A stretch of DNA of 64,000 bases, from NCBI GenBank assembly GCA_947095535.1, contig OX352772.1:225763035-225827034 (forward strand), read 5' to 3'. The position numbers and the translations under genes were made by a program. The DNA comes from Poecilobothrus nobilitatus. Its lineage: Eukaryota > Arthropoda > Insecta > Diptera > Dolichopodidae. Below, one piece after another: positions 10,981 to 22,249 of this stretch (within the stretch, counting starts at the first letter, position 1; each line of letters starts with the position of its first letter). The notes under the pieces are model-generated. The model did not search any database, had not been told where the DNA came from, and was given only the letters and a program-made list of their open reading frames with translations.

Positions 10981-12863
10981 ATGATTGCAACGATTTAGAA
11001 GCACTTACACCAGGGCATTTCCTTATAGGCCAACATTTGCATGCTGCTCCTGAAACACATGGGTTACAAGGAGGGAAATGGAAATTATTACAACAACTAA
11101 AAAATTCCTTTCGGGAGCGTTGGATTAAGGAGTACATAAGTTCATTACAGGAACGAAATAAATGGAAACAATCAAAGGAAAACATAAAACTAGATCAATT
11201 AGTTCTTATAAAGGACGAAATATTTTCATCAAACAAATGGCCATTAGGAAGAATCGTGGAAATACATCCAGGAGAAGACGTTATTGTAAGGGTAGTTTCA
11301 GTAAAAACGAACAAAGGAATTACACAGAGGAATATAACTAAAATATGGCCACTACCAAATGATGAACCACATGATGATACAAGCAAGATTGTCATCAAAC
11401 CCGGCATGTATTTTGAAAACAATGGCAAAATTAAGTTGATTAGCTCAAAGTGGAAAATTCTTTTGTATTACGATCTAGAAACATACTGGTGGGAACTGAA
11501 CGAAATTGATAAAGGCATTAAAAATTTAGAAACAATGTGTGCAGACCATTTAATAAAAAATTTAACATTTTGTCTGGCTCATGTAAATCATCTTTCTAGT
11601 CAATTTCTTCGTCTTCAACAAAATAATGAAATTCTTTTTACAAATCATGCATATCACCAAAGAAAAGCAAGAGGAGCTTTAAACATTGTGGGAAATATTG
11701 CAAGTGGTTTATTTGGTATACTCGCTCAAGAAGACGCTCAGAAATATGATCTGCAAATATCAGCATTAAGGGAGAATGATCAACAAATATATTCATTATT
11801 GAAAGATCAAACATCAACAATCAATTCAACTCTAAAATTGATAAAATTAAAGAATTCTCGGATTCAAAATCAAATTAAAACATTAGAGAAACAACTGAAC
11901 CAATTGCATGAAATGGAACAGAAGGAGATAGGAATACTGCGTTTAGTGTTACATTACTTAATGGCTATGAAAAGATACAAGGAAATTCAAGATGAACTTG
12001 TAGCATCTTATATTAATGCAAAAACTCAAAAACATTATTTATTTTTAACAACCACCGAATTGATTCATCAACTTAATTTAATAAGCAAAAACATATCCTA
12101 TGGGACAAAACTTCCCATTAAAGAGACAGATCCAAATTTCTTATACGATATATTCGCCATCTTGAATAGCAAAACGACATTATTAGGAAAACGGCTAATA
12201 ATTGAATTCAGCATACCTTTAGTCGATTCAAAAATATTTACTTCGTATAACCTTATTCCGTTACCTACGATATATCAAACCAAGTACATCATAATTCAAC
12301 CCAACATTAAGAATCTAAGAAATGTTATGTTAGAATGCGGAGAGTATTCAAAGCCAATCAAATTAGAAAATGAAGGAATTATAACTATACCACCAGGCTG
12401 TGCAGTGAACCATCCAACATATACAGTAGCGGCTCACTCGTCTATTAAGTTACGGATCCCGATTCAAAATGATGTTATACATGTAATGAATATGTCAGAA
12501 CTTGAAACTTTAGTTTTAAATTTGAATCTTAGTCAACCAACATCAACCTTTGATGGAGATATATCCGATATCCAGAGAATTCTAGAAAAGCATAGTAACA
12601 AACTGACTGAAATGTCAAATAATTCGATGTTATTTAAGCCTGAACATCATGAATACGTTTTGATTTCCATCATTATTTTCATATTATTGCTTTTAATAGG
12701 TATCACTGTATATAGCAAAATTTGGACTAAGATTTTTAAGTGCAATTCATCAGCAACCTCCAAACCAGAGTTTTCATCACACCAAAGATTAAGACGTTCA
12801 ATACAATGGGCAAGGTTTACTGAAGAACCTATACCATCAGCAAGTCAAAGTACGATTTTATAG
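10953..12863 (+). CDS. env: BEL/Pao Pol C-terminus fused in frame to an F-like envelope protein (relic)
   Basis: This is the longest open frame in the window. It begins inside Pol: EALTPGHFLIG, then WPLGRIVEIHPG (DUF5641-type tail of Pao integrases). It then runs straight into an envelope-like protein with no stop. Envelope features are a dibasic cleavage-like site at 11661-11672 followed by a Gly/Ala-rich stretch ending in SGLFGILAQEDA, as in fusion-peptide regions of baculovirus-F-like insect envelopes. A long coiled-coil region follows (about 11750-12000). Cysteines lie near 12330 and 12400, a transmembrane segment rich in I/L is at about 12654-12720, and there is a ~48-residue tail. No signal peptide is apparent. 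The single-polyprotein layout resembles roo-type elements. The upstream genes are broken, so expression is doubtful. Confidence 0.85.
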   Translation, partial: TLEALCPSSNDCNDLEALTPGHFLIGQHLHAAPETHGLQGGKWKLLQQLKNSFRERWIKEYISSLQERNKWKQSKENIKLDQLVLIKDEIFSSNKWPLGRIVEIHPGEDVIVRVVSVKTNKGITQRNITKIWPLPNDEPHDDTSKIVIKPGMYFENNGKIKLISSKWKILLYYDLETYWWELNEIDKGIKNLETMCADHLIKNLTFCLAHVNHLSSQFLRLQQNNEILFTNHAYHQRKARGALNIVGNIASGLFGILAQEDAQKYDLQISALRENDQQIYSLLKDQTSTINSTLKLIKLKNSRIQNQIKTLEKQLNQLHEMEQKEIGILRLVLHYLMAMKRYKEIQDELVASYINAKTQKHYLFLTTTELIHQLNLISKNISYGTKLPIKETDPNFLYDIFAILNSKTTLLGKRLIIEFSIPLVDSKIFTSYNLIPLPTIYQTKYIIIQPNIKNLRNVMLECGEYSKPIKLENEGIITIPPGCAVNHPTYTVAAHSSIKLRIPIQNDVIHVMNMSELETLVLNLNLSQPTSTFDGDISDIQRILEKHSNKLTEMSNNSMLFKPEHHEYVLISIIIFILLLLIGITVYSKIWTKIFKCNSSATSKPEFSSHQRLRRSIQWARFTEEPIPSASQSTIL

Positions 12864-12868
12864 GTTCT

Positions 12869-12880
12869 TGGTGGGCGGAA
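12869..12880 (+). promoter_or_regulatory. Polypurine tract of the BEL element
   Basis: A purine-rich GGTGGGCGGAA lies six bases after the envelope stop and abuts the TGTT that starts the LTR. Position and composition fit the plus-strand primer site of BEL/Pao elements. Confidence 0.7.
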
Positions 12881-13312
12881 TGTTCAAATTACTTTAGTCA
12901 ATTTAAGTTACGATTTAAAATTTGCCATTTTTATTAATAAATAAAAATTTCTTTAACAATTAAACGTTATGCAATGGTTTTCGCGTACGCTGCATTTTTA
13001 TGCATAAAAATTAAATGTTTGAATGGAATACAATATTGTATTAAGTACCTAAATTAACTTACGTTAAATCAATTTTACTGTTGATGTAAAATTAAATTTA
13101 CTGTTGATGTAAAATTTTAATGTAGATTTAAAGTAATGTAGGTCAGTATAAAAGTATTTCAAGTTTATAATACGGAAAATAATTGTACTAAATTTGTAAA
13201 GATATTCAAGGTGTAATTAATGCTGATTTTAGTATTTAATTTATATATAAAAAGATGTAAATTTATAATAATTAGACAGAACAAAATAAACAGTTTATCA
13301 TTAAACAAAACA
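12881..13312 (+). repeat. 3' LTR of the BEL element
   Basis: About 432 bp, starting TGTTC and ending ACA. It contains a TATA-like GTATAAAAG at 13146-13154 and an AATAAA at about 13284, as expected for U3 promoter and polyadenylation signals. No partner LTR is found on the left side, so identity rests on position and terminal dinucleotides. The right junction is fixed by the resumption of LINE sequence at 13314. Confidence 0.7.
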
Positions 13313-13313
13313 A

Positions 13314-14542
13314 CTTCATTAAAGGAATTTAAGTAATGAATATTATTCCAAAGTTCATCTTTATCAATAATCTAAAATAATATTATGAAAACTAATTTTT
13401 TCCTCGATTGGTTTGAAATCTGATAAAAACTGATAAAATCACTGATAAAAACCATTTGGTGATCAGATAAAATTGTGTCTGCAACATGGAAATTGTATAT
13501 TAATTTTATTATGTCTGAAATGGGATGATCTATGATAGTCCTTGTGGTATTTCTTATTCTAGTTGCATATTCAGGTGAAGCTTTATTAAGAATTATATTT
13601 GTGTCATTTTTTAATATATTTAAATTAATATCACCAATAATAATTGACCTCTTATGTGTAAGAAGATTTTCTAGTTTTCCTATAAATATATTATAATTCG
13701 TTCCGTGGGCCCTATAAAAGCAAATATATTTAGATTATGTTTAAGTAGCTTAATTCCTAAAATATTTGAATTTGAAATTCCTCTTTATATATACAGCTAC
13801 TACTAATATTATTTTTTATATAAATTGCAACGCCCCCATATTTGTTTTCCCTGTTACAAAAATATGACACATAACCTGGTAAATTAAAGATTTTTTTTTC
13901 ACTCTCATGTAAACATATTTCCGACAGTACAATCACATCGAAGTTTATACTATATATATAATTTGTTAACGCTTCTAGATCATATAATTTATATCTAAGA
14001 CTTTGAATATTGAAGTATATAATATTAAAATTATTAATGTAAGAATTCTCTAATAATTTGCGCACGTCTGTGTAATATTACACTTGAACATCATTATTCA
14101 AATTAATAATGTTTTGATCTATCTCTATCTCTTCCACTTAATAATGGGGGTATCAAAAGTAAGTAAGAAAAAAAAGATTTGAAATTTTAAAATAAATGAT
14201 TTATAAGTGCAATAGATAGAGCTAGATAGACGTGCTATTTTTTCTCTACTAACAAAATTTGACAGTTCTAATCAGTATCTTTAAAGTGTTTTCTTTTTTA
14301 TTTAAAAAATTAGAAATAAGTAAAATAAGATAATATTAATATGTAATTAAATTATAATTTAGTGTAAAATATAAAAAAAGAAATATTAGTACAAAATTTA
14401 AAAAATTAATTACGTATAAGTAATTATGTATAAGTAGAACAAATTTTATATAATATAAGCGTGTTTTTGTTAATAAAATTTTTTTCTGGTTAGTGTAATA
14501 TATATAATAAAAAAAATAATTAGTGCAAATCATTAAAAAAAT
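13314..14542 (-). pseudogene. CR1/Jockey-group LINE ORF2, endonuclease part (LINE copy 1, 5' portion)
   Basis: Minus-strand translation at 14065-13757 gives the start of an apurinic-like endonuclease (EEP): NIIYFNIQSLRYKLYDLEAL, FDVIVLSEICLHESE, then GYVSYFCNRENKYGGVAIYI. More of the domain with stops continues down to about 13320. The region 14100-14542 matches the ORF1-ORF2 interval of LINE copy 2 (36240-36740). It ends at the family C insertion at 14543. ORF1 is absent here. Confidence 0.85.
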
Positions 14543-16702
14543 CAAGTAAATGTAACATTAAGTCGATGCAACCGACTTATTAATACCCTACACCTGAATA
14601 TTTCGAATTAAATTAAAAATCCATAAGTTTTTTTGGCAGGTGCTTGAACTTCTTCCTTTTTCTGTCTTATTCAACTCGAATTTCAGGAACGTAAAAGAGG
14701 CATCCTCTTGGGATATGCTTGACACCTTTGTAAAAAATTTTAAGTTTCGATCTTTATTAATTTCGAAGATTGTTAGTCCTTGGGAGGTGTGTGTCAGGTA
14801 CCCGAATTGCAACTTCAATTCATCGAATCCATCTCAGGAACATAAAGAAAACATGCCAGAACACCATTGTACTAAATTTAAAGGTTCTACTTTTGTTGGT
14901 TGTGGAGATATGCTCGTTGCTCTTGTGCTCGTCCGGAAGTTTCCAAAATACGATTCCATGGTTCAAATTCTTTTAAATGACAATTTCCAATTTTACAGAA
15001 AAGGAAACATAACACACACTCTTGTACTAAAAATAAAGGTTCTATCTTTGTTAGTTGTGGAGATATACTCATTTACTCTGGGGCTCGTCCGGAACCTTCC
15101 AAGATAAGAACCCATGAACCAAATACTCTCAAATTTCAGAGACTTAAATAAAATATGAAAGAACACCATTCTGCCGAATTTAAAGGTTATATCTTTGTTG
15201 CTTTTGGAGATAATATCATTTGCTCTGAGGCTCGTTCGGAAGCTTCCAAAATCCGAAACCAATTACCAAATCCTCTCAAATTTCAGAGACCTAAATCAAA
15301 CATGAAAGTACACCATTCTGCAGAATTTAAAGGTTATATCTTTGTTCTTTTTGGAGATACTCTCATTTGCCCTGGGGCTCGTTCGGAAGCTTCCAAAATC
15401 CAAACCCATTGACCATATTCTCTTAAATTTCAGAGACATAAATCAAACGGGAAGGAACATCATTGTAAAAAATTTAAAGGTTCTATCTTTGTTGGTTTTG
15501 GAGATAATTTCGTCTGCTCTAGGGCTCGTTCGGAAGCTTACAAAATACGAATCCATGGTTCATATTCTTTCAAATGTCAGTTTCCAATTTTATAGAAAAG
15601 GAAACATAGCAGAACACTCTTGTACTGAAAATAAAGGTTATATCTTTGTTGGTTGTGGAGATACACTAGTTTGCTCTGGAGCTCGTTTGGAAGCTTCCAA
15701 GATCCAAACCCATGAACCGAATCCTCGTAAATTTCAGAGACTTAAATAAAACATGAAAGAACACCACTCTGCCAAATTTAAAGGTTATATCTTAGTTGGT
15801 TTTGGAGATAACCTCATTTGCTCTGGTGCTCGTTCGGAAGCTTCCAATATACGAATCCACGGTTCAAATTCTTGCAAATGTCAGTCTCCAATTTTATAGA
15901 AAAGGAAACATAACAGCACACTCTTGTACTAAAAATAAAGGTTCTATCTTTGTTGATTGTGGGTATATACTTGTTTGCTCTGGGGCTCATTCGGAAACTT
16001 CCAAGATCCGAACCCATGAACTAAATTTTTTCAAATTTCAGAGACTTAAATAAAACATAAAAGAATACCACTCTGCCAAATTTAAAGGTTATATCTTAGT
16101 TGGTTTTGGAGATAATCCCATTTGCTATGGTTATGGAAGCTTCCAAAATCCAAACCCATCAACCAAATCCTCTTAAATTTCAGAGACATAAATCGAACGG
16201 GAAGGAACATTATTGTACAAAATTTAAAGGTTTCATCTTTGTTGATTTTTGAGATAATCTCGTTTGCTCTGGGGCTCGTTCGGAAGCTTCCAAAATCCGA
16301 ACCCATGTCCCAAATCCTCTCAACTTTTATAGACTTAAAAAAAACATGAAAGAACACCACTCTGTCAAATTTGAAGGTTATATCTTTATCGGTTTTGGAG
16401 ATATCTCATTTGCTCTGGTGTTCGTTCGGAAGCTTCCAAAATCCAAACCCATGGACCAAATCATCTTAAATTTCAGAGACATAAATCGAACGGGAACGAA
16501 CAACATTGTACAAAATTTGAAGGTTCTATCTTTGTTGGTGTTGAAGATAATCTCGTTTGTCCGGAATCATTCGGGAGCTTCCAGAATCCGAACCCAAGGA
16601 CCGATTTTGTCCAGATTCGAACTTAGCCTTCCTTTCGTAATTAGTAACCTACTATATAAATTTCTTCAACATAGCTTTATTAGTTGTTGAGTTATCCTGC
16701 GC
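14543..16702 (+). mobile_element. Family C DINE/Helentron-like element, copy C1 (3'-truncated)
   Basis: It starts CAAGTAAATGTAAC, followed by a 7-bp-stem hairpin (TAAGTCG ATGCAAC CGACTTA; first base changed in this copy) and TACCCTACACCTGAAT. It then has about eleven minisatellite units of 147 bp (for example repeat starts at 15131, 15278, 15425). The 3' end stops at GAGTTATCCTGCG, before the GACGG tail of the complete copies, and joins block R2. The hairpin, inverted subterminal motif and minisatellite core resemble Helentron-associated DINE-1-type elements; that class assignment is inferred. Long overlapping open frames in this stretch come from the unit length being 49 codons. Confidence 0.65.
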
Positions 16703-19154
16703 CCACTTAATAATTTAATTTTTAAATTTCATAACACAAATTCTCACACTCTAATCTTAAATTCAAATCCATAATACTCTTCATTCAATCATGTACATAA
16801 TATATATTTTCCGTATAATAACTTGTTTTTATTCTAATTATGAAACTTATTCTGCATTAACTTGTTTACCTTTAAAAATATTATTTGAGTTTATATTACA
16901 CTTAATAACAACGCCGGCTTAATAACATGTTAACTAACATCAAAAGCTTTTTAATAGAATTTTTCCAAACTTAATTTCATTTAAATATATTGCGCACATA
17001 AATAATTGCAATAATTGCATTACTGTAAATAAATTCACATATTACTTTAACATGCCAATAACGTCATTATCTGTAGTCAACCAAACCCATACTTTGATAC
17101 TACATGGTCATGACGTCATTTCATGGAGTCAAACCGGCATAACTGTACTACTTATGTAAAAACTAAATATATTTAAAAAAAAAAATCCACAATTTTCTGT
17201 CGATTAATTATTTTATTTTTGGTTTCGCACTTATTTCATAGGGCCCTAATAAATATCATATTTTTGAATTTTTTTTTCTTTTAATAATTATATATTTTTT
17301 ATATAAAATTGTTATGCTCATTAAAATAAACAAAAAATTACAATTTCTATTAAAAAGGTTACAATTTTTATTTATTATATTATACATATATGTATGCATG
17401 TAAGTATATTAATTATTATTTTTATTTGTTTAAAAATTTGCTTTCATAAATTTTAAACCAACTATAAAATTCCTCCTGATTCAAAATCTGGTATACTCAT
17501 ATGTATATATAAATATTCTGGGAAAAGCGGCAGTCCCGATTTTGTATCCAACTCTAAAATACCTCTTAATTCAGATGTTTGTATATACATAAAAGTTCAT
17601 TACTTTGTTTGCCAACCAACTGTAAAATTCTTGCTAATAATATTTTTACATACATATTTCAACAACAAAACTTTTAAAATTGTGGAGGTTCGACTTCAAA
17701 ACTCTTCCTAAACAAATTATCGAAATCCAACTTGATATTGTATGCAACTCTAAAGTGCATCGTACTTACATTTTTGCACACATATTCAAAAACAACAACA
17801 AAATAAAAAGGCAAAATAAATGTATGAGAAATAAAGTGTGAAAAAGCTTAATTTTTTTTTGAAAGCTTAATTTTTTTTTTTTTTTTCAAAAATTCCCACT
17901 TCTAGCTGCAATATCTCAGAAACGGCAGTACTGATTAAAATGAAACAAGACGTATATTAACGATACTATTCTGCTTTCCAATTGTTAAAAAGGATTCTAT
18001 TTTATTGACTTACGGGAAAAATGTAACAGCTAAATTAAACAGTACAAAATGTTAAGAAAATTTTGTAATGCATTTTCGGCCACTAGATGGCGTTTCCGCA
18101 ACCAGTGACATATATATTTGGAAACGTGATGTCATACAGTACCGTTACGTTATGACGTCATTACGTAACCTTCCCCCCTATACTTCCGCTTTTAGAGATA
18201 GAGGTATAAAAAAAATATTTTGTTTATATAAATTCATATGGCGTGTTGGTATTATATGTATGAAATTTGGACTTAACAAAAAAATTAAAAAACCTTAAAG
18301 TTAATCGGATTAAAAAATGTTCTATGGCAAAGTGTTGCTCTTTATTTGTGTAAGAACTTTTTGTTAATAATTTTTCTCATAATATATTTCTGTTACGAAA
18401 TATTCGTAAAAAACTCAAAAATGATACTAGTGAACTACTACTTGCGGTTGTCCAGTTTGCTCCAAACGCTTATCAATCCGACATATTTACATCAAAACCT
18501 TGAATATGAAATTTCAAAAAATTCCAAAAAATGTTTAAGTTAAACTCAGTCGTTTTAAATTTAAAAATTTTTAGTATGAAAACAATACCTACCTTATACA
18601 TGTGTGCGGTCGGTGTTTTGTATAACAAATTTGTTGGCATTTAAAGAAAATGCATTTCTTTTGGCATTCGATAACTGAAGATATCAGAACGTTTGCGGTA
18701 AAGCACTACCAGCACTTGCGGATAAATGAGAACGTCAAAATGAAAGCTGTATTGGATGTTGATAACTATAGTTGTCGGGTAAAAAGAAGGAAACCACAAG
18801 AGTTACTACAATGAGTGATGGAAAGACATTTTTAGCTTTGAAGATCTCCACCGACCTACGAAAAAAAAAATTTAATGAAGAGAGATGTGCAATTTTTACT
18901 TTCACAATTAATCGTTTGACAGCATTAGTCATTCATTAGAAATTAGAAAGCAATATTGGCGAATACAAAATAAATATTCTTTTAAATTTTAAAATTATAT
19001 TAATGGGATTTTATATAAAAAAATTTTTTATATTATTTAACCTTAAAGTTGCACGATGAACCAAAGTGTGTTGATGTTGGTTAGCTGCTCATATGGATCC
19101 AAAAAGAAATTAATTCAGAAAACTTACCAAAACTACCTCTTTCCAGAATATTTG

Positions 19155-19195
<41 letters not shown>

Positions 19196-21982
19196 ATTTA
19201 TATATATATATATTTATATATATATATATTGTATATATATATATATAAATATATATATATATATGTATATATATACAGGGTGCCCAGAACTTAAAGGTCA
19301 CGAAGAACGGAGGTGATCGGGAAGTTCATAAAACAAAAAAATTGTTCATGTGCGGGGGGCTATTACTAACGGTTTCAGAGATAATGGCATTCAAAGTAAT
19401 TTCGTTAAGTTTTTAAAGAAGAAACAACACCTTTGCTCCTGCATAACGTAGTTTTAAATACACCTCTCTCCAGAAGAACCCTATTTCCGCGGGCGTTCTG
19501 CTACTGCACCGATGTAGTAGCCTAATAAAATTTTTAACAATGTTTGTCATTATTGATTTTCCATTTACTATGCAATAGTGTATGAAAGTTATTAAATGTC
19601 CGTGTAAATGTCTTATCAGTTATTTTACAAAATGGTGAGCTTTAGGTAACAAAATAGGGCAAGAACTCTTCACACACTTGCCAAAAAATCAGGACCGTTC
19701 AAGCAATTTGATTTAAGATGTTCTTGTGGCGTACAACCTCTTGATAAAATGTCAGCGGCCATTCGAAGAACTAGTAATATGTCTCTATTTTATTCCTTCA
19801 GTTGATTCTTGAATTTGACACAAACTATTTGAAATGAATGTAGGTAAAGTTAGCGAATGTGAAGCTAACCAAACAATAATATCATTCCATAGTCCATATA
19901 TTTTTTTCATAATTAAATACATTTTTCTTAACTGTTTTTACCTGTTTAGTTATTTCTCTACATATAATTTTCATTGAAAATTTCCAATTTAGGGATTTTG
20001 AAATTTAGAAGGTAGCGGCACGAATTCCATAAAAAAAATCCCAAAGGGCAAAATCTCAAGTTAACTACAAATCCCAAAATCCCAAATTTCAAAATACCAA
20101 AATTAGAAATTACTAAATCCGAAAATATCAATTTCCCCAAACTTCAAAAAGAAAATGCGAAGATTTTCAATTTGAAGCGATTTTGAACATTTTTAGTAGT
20201 CGGTTATATAATCAATGTTATACTCTTTTTACAGAATATTTATATAATATGTGTATGGGAGATTCTGAGTTAAAGCAGGTTTTAGAGTTAAATTTAAAAT
20301 CAAAGTTATACGCTTTCTAAAATTTTTATATATGTATATGGGAGATTGGGAGGGACTTCTATGTATATAGAATTGGGAGGGACTTTAAAGTTGGATTCAA
20401 TATCAGATTTCCAATCATTTGTTTAATAAGGGTTTAGGGGCGGCTACCTCTAATAATTAGGAGGTCCTTGAAGTTGGTTACAAAATAGCAGTTTTACACC
20501 TTTTACGGAATATTTACATATGTGTTTATGAGATATTCTGAACTTAGAGTGACTTGAAATTTTAGATGGTTATGAAATGAAGGAATTTTTGAGTGTCTAA
20601 ATAATTTAATATAAACTAAAACTTTACCAACCACATTTCTAGGTCTTTTAAAACGAGATTTATTGGGACGTGAAATACGAGATTTATTGGAGCGTGGCAT
20701 TTGAAATTTTCTAAAAAAATGTCAGGTTTAATGACAATAACTTTTATGAAATTTGTTGCTCTAGCACAGCAAGTTGAAGCTTCTTGCACATCCTGAAACG
20801 TAATGAAGCTAAGTGTCTGCAATATTACAAAAGATGACCAAGTTTTAGGGCAATTCTGTAAAATTTGGTTGTGCTGGTGCAACAGGTTCGGGTAGCTGCC
20901 ATACAACTTCTCTTTTTAAGTGAAAATAACTCCGAGTCTATTGAAGCTAGGTATCTGAAATTTTGTAAAATATGTCGAATAGCATGCTAACAACTTCTGT
21001 AAAATTTGATTGTGTTGGTGCAACAGATCGGGGTAGCTGTCATACAACTTCAAAATTTACAGAAATATATCACAATATTAAAACATCTGAAATTTTGTAA
21101 ACAAAGGTCAAGTTTTATTGAAATAACATAATATATTATTACGTTCAAACGGGTATAGAAGTGTTGACACAGTTTCCTCTACTGCACTCTTCCTCGTCTT
21201 AATCTAGCTTTGCATTATTCAATAACAAATTTAATTGATAAAATAAAACAAAAATGAACATTGAACTTCTATTATAAAAAAATTAAAGAGTATTTTTAAA
21301 TAATAATATTTTTTTTTTGAAAATTGACCAAAAAGTTTTTTTACTATAACTTCTGTTTTTTTACTATAACTACATATATAGATATTATGATGAAAATGTA
21401 GGGAACAAAAAAGAGGAACAATAAACCGTAAAAAAAATTATTATGTTAATACTGTTGTGTTTAGAATAAAAAAGCTTCACCTAAATGATATTTTTTTTTA
21501 AAAAGTTTATAATTTTTAATTTCACTCTCCAATATATCTTGTTTTAAGAGACCTAAAAAAGATGGTTGATATAGTGTTAGAATGAAATTTATTAGGCTTT
21601 TTAATTTGGCACTTGGTTTCCTGGACTATCGTTATATCAAACCTATGTTTATTCTATACACACGCTTTTAAGATAAGTATAATATATATTTTTCGTTAAT
21701 TGTTTACAACATAAATTATAATAAGTACATGCATTTAAAGAGTTTTAAAATTTTCTTTTTACACACTACATACATATTTAACTGTTACGCACTTTAACCA
21801 TGGTTATGCTTAATATTTCAAACCCTAAATTCTTTGTATTTCGTGTTGTTGCTCTGAATATATGAAATAAATAATATACGGAAATTATAATATATTCAAA
21901 ATTTTATTAGAAACTATATACATTTATTAAGATTATGTGGATCGATAATTACCGAATTTTAAAATATAAATTAATTTTAGAA
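16703..21982. repeat. Block R copy 2 (R2)
   Basis: Near-identical to R3 over 23855-29080 (shared start CCCACTTAATAATTTAATTT, shared indels against R1 and R4). It contains about 600 bp of A/T-rich sequence, degenerate 100-bp repeats (17455-17640), the terminal-like segment T with CACTAGATGGCG (17895-18190), a (TA)n tract, the CCCAAAAT-type simple region (20030-20140), the DINE-like minisatellite (20700-21150) and an AT-rich tail (21170-21980). It lacks the Penelope part of R3 and R4. No gene is seen; the 65-96 codon open frames with NKSR repeats on the minus strand are probably chance. Confidence 0.8.
19156..19277. repeat. (TA)n microsatellite, expanded in R2
   Basis: About 120 bp of TA with occasional TT/GT interruptions. 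The equivalent site is only about 20-35 bp long in R1 (1158-1177), R3 (26316-26347) and R4 (44537-44553). In all copies the tract directly precedes ACAGGGTGC, the edge of a conserved segment. Confidence 0.9.
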
Positions 21983-22105
21983 AGAAAAAGGGAAGAAGTT
22001 CAAGCAGCTGCAAAAAAAACTTATGGATTTTTAATTTAATTCGAATTATTCAGGTGTAGGGTATTAATATGTCGGTTGCATCGAGTTACTGTTATATTTA
22101 CTTGT
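21983..22105 (-). mobile_element. Family C element, 5' end only, inverted (C6)
   Basis: The reverse complement gives the first ~120 bp of family C: CAAGTAAAT..., the hairpin and the TACCCTACACCTGAATAATTCG word. It breaks inside the AGAAAAAGGGAAGAAG stretch, joined to R2. Together with C1 at 14543 it places inverted family C 5' ends at the two outer borders of the inserted composite. Confidence 0.8.
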
Positions 22106-22249
22106 TTTCTTTTCAACTTTAATTAACTTTTATTTAATTTAATTAAATAATTTAGTTTAATAATTTTTAATTGAAAAAATTGAAAAGTAAAATTTTTTTA
22201 AGAGCGAAAAATATTTCGACTGTTCTGTTTAAACGATTGAACAAAACTC
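22106..22249. other. Polinton intron-like sequence upstream of integrase exon 2 (P1)
   Basis: Matches 38163-38270 in the second module. AT-rich with TTAATTAACTTTTATTTAATTT-type words. No coding potential was found, and no clear splice acceptor could be placed. Confidence 0.4.

Larger units (their letters stand above)
6701..13313 (+). mobile_element. BEL/Pao LTR retroelement with envelope gene, 5'-truncated
   Basis: The order is partial gag, aspartic protease, reverse transcriptase, RNase H, integrase, envelope, polypurine tract, 3' LTR, all on the plus strand. This gene order and the protein families are those of BEL/Pao elements (roo-like, semotivirus group). The element interrupts the minus-strand LINE. 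Comparison with the uninterrupted LINE at 35442-35473 shows the junctions at 6700/6701 and 13313/13314 and a loss of about 30 bp of target. The 5' LTR and the start of gag are absent, so no target-site duplication can be seen. Many stops and frameshifts make it an inactive relic. Confidence 0.92.

Noticed and set aside
14543..16702. Regular ~147-bp repeats could suggest a CRISPR array
   Set aside because: There are no short identical repeats with unique spacers. The whole unit repeats, and the context is a eukaryotic transposon.
19156..19277. YIYIYIY-rich 86-codon frame over the TA tract
   Set aside because: Pure translation of a microsatellite.
20503..20700. Minus-strand frame with repeated NKSR motifs, also at 2294-2491 and 27575-27772
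   Set aside because: It recurs only because block R is duplicated. The R4 counterpart (45890-45930) is disrupted, and the NKSR repeat reflects a short duplicated DNA word.
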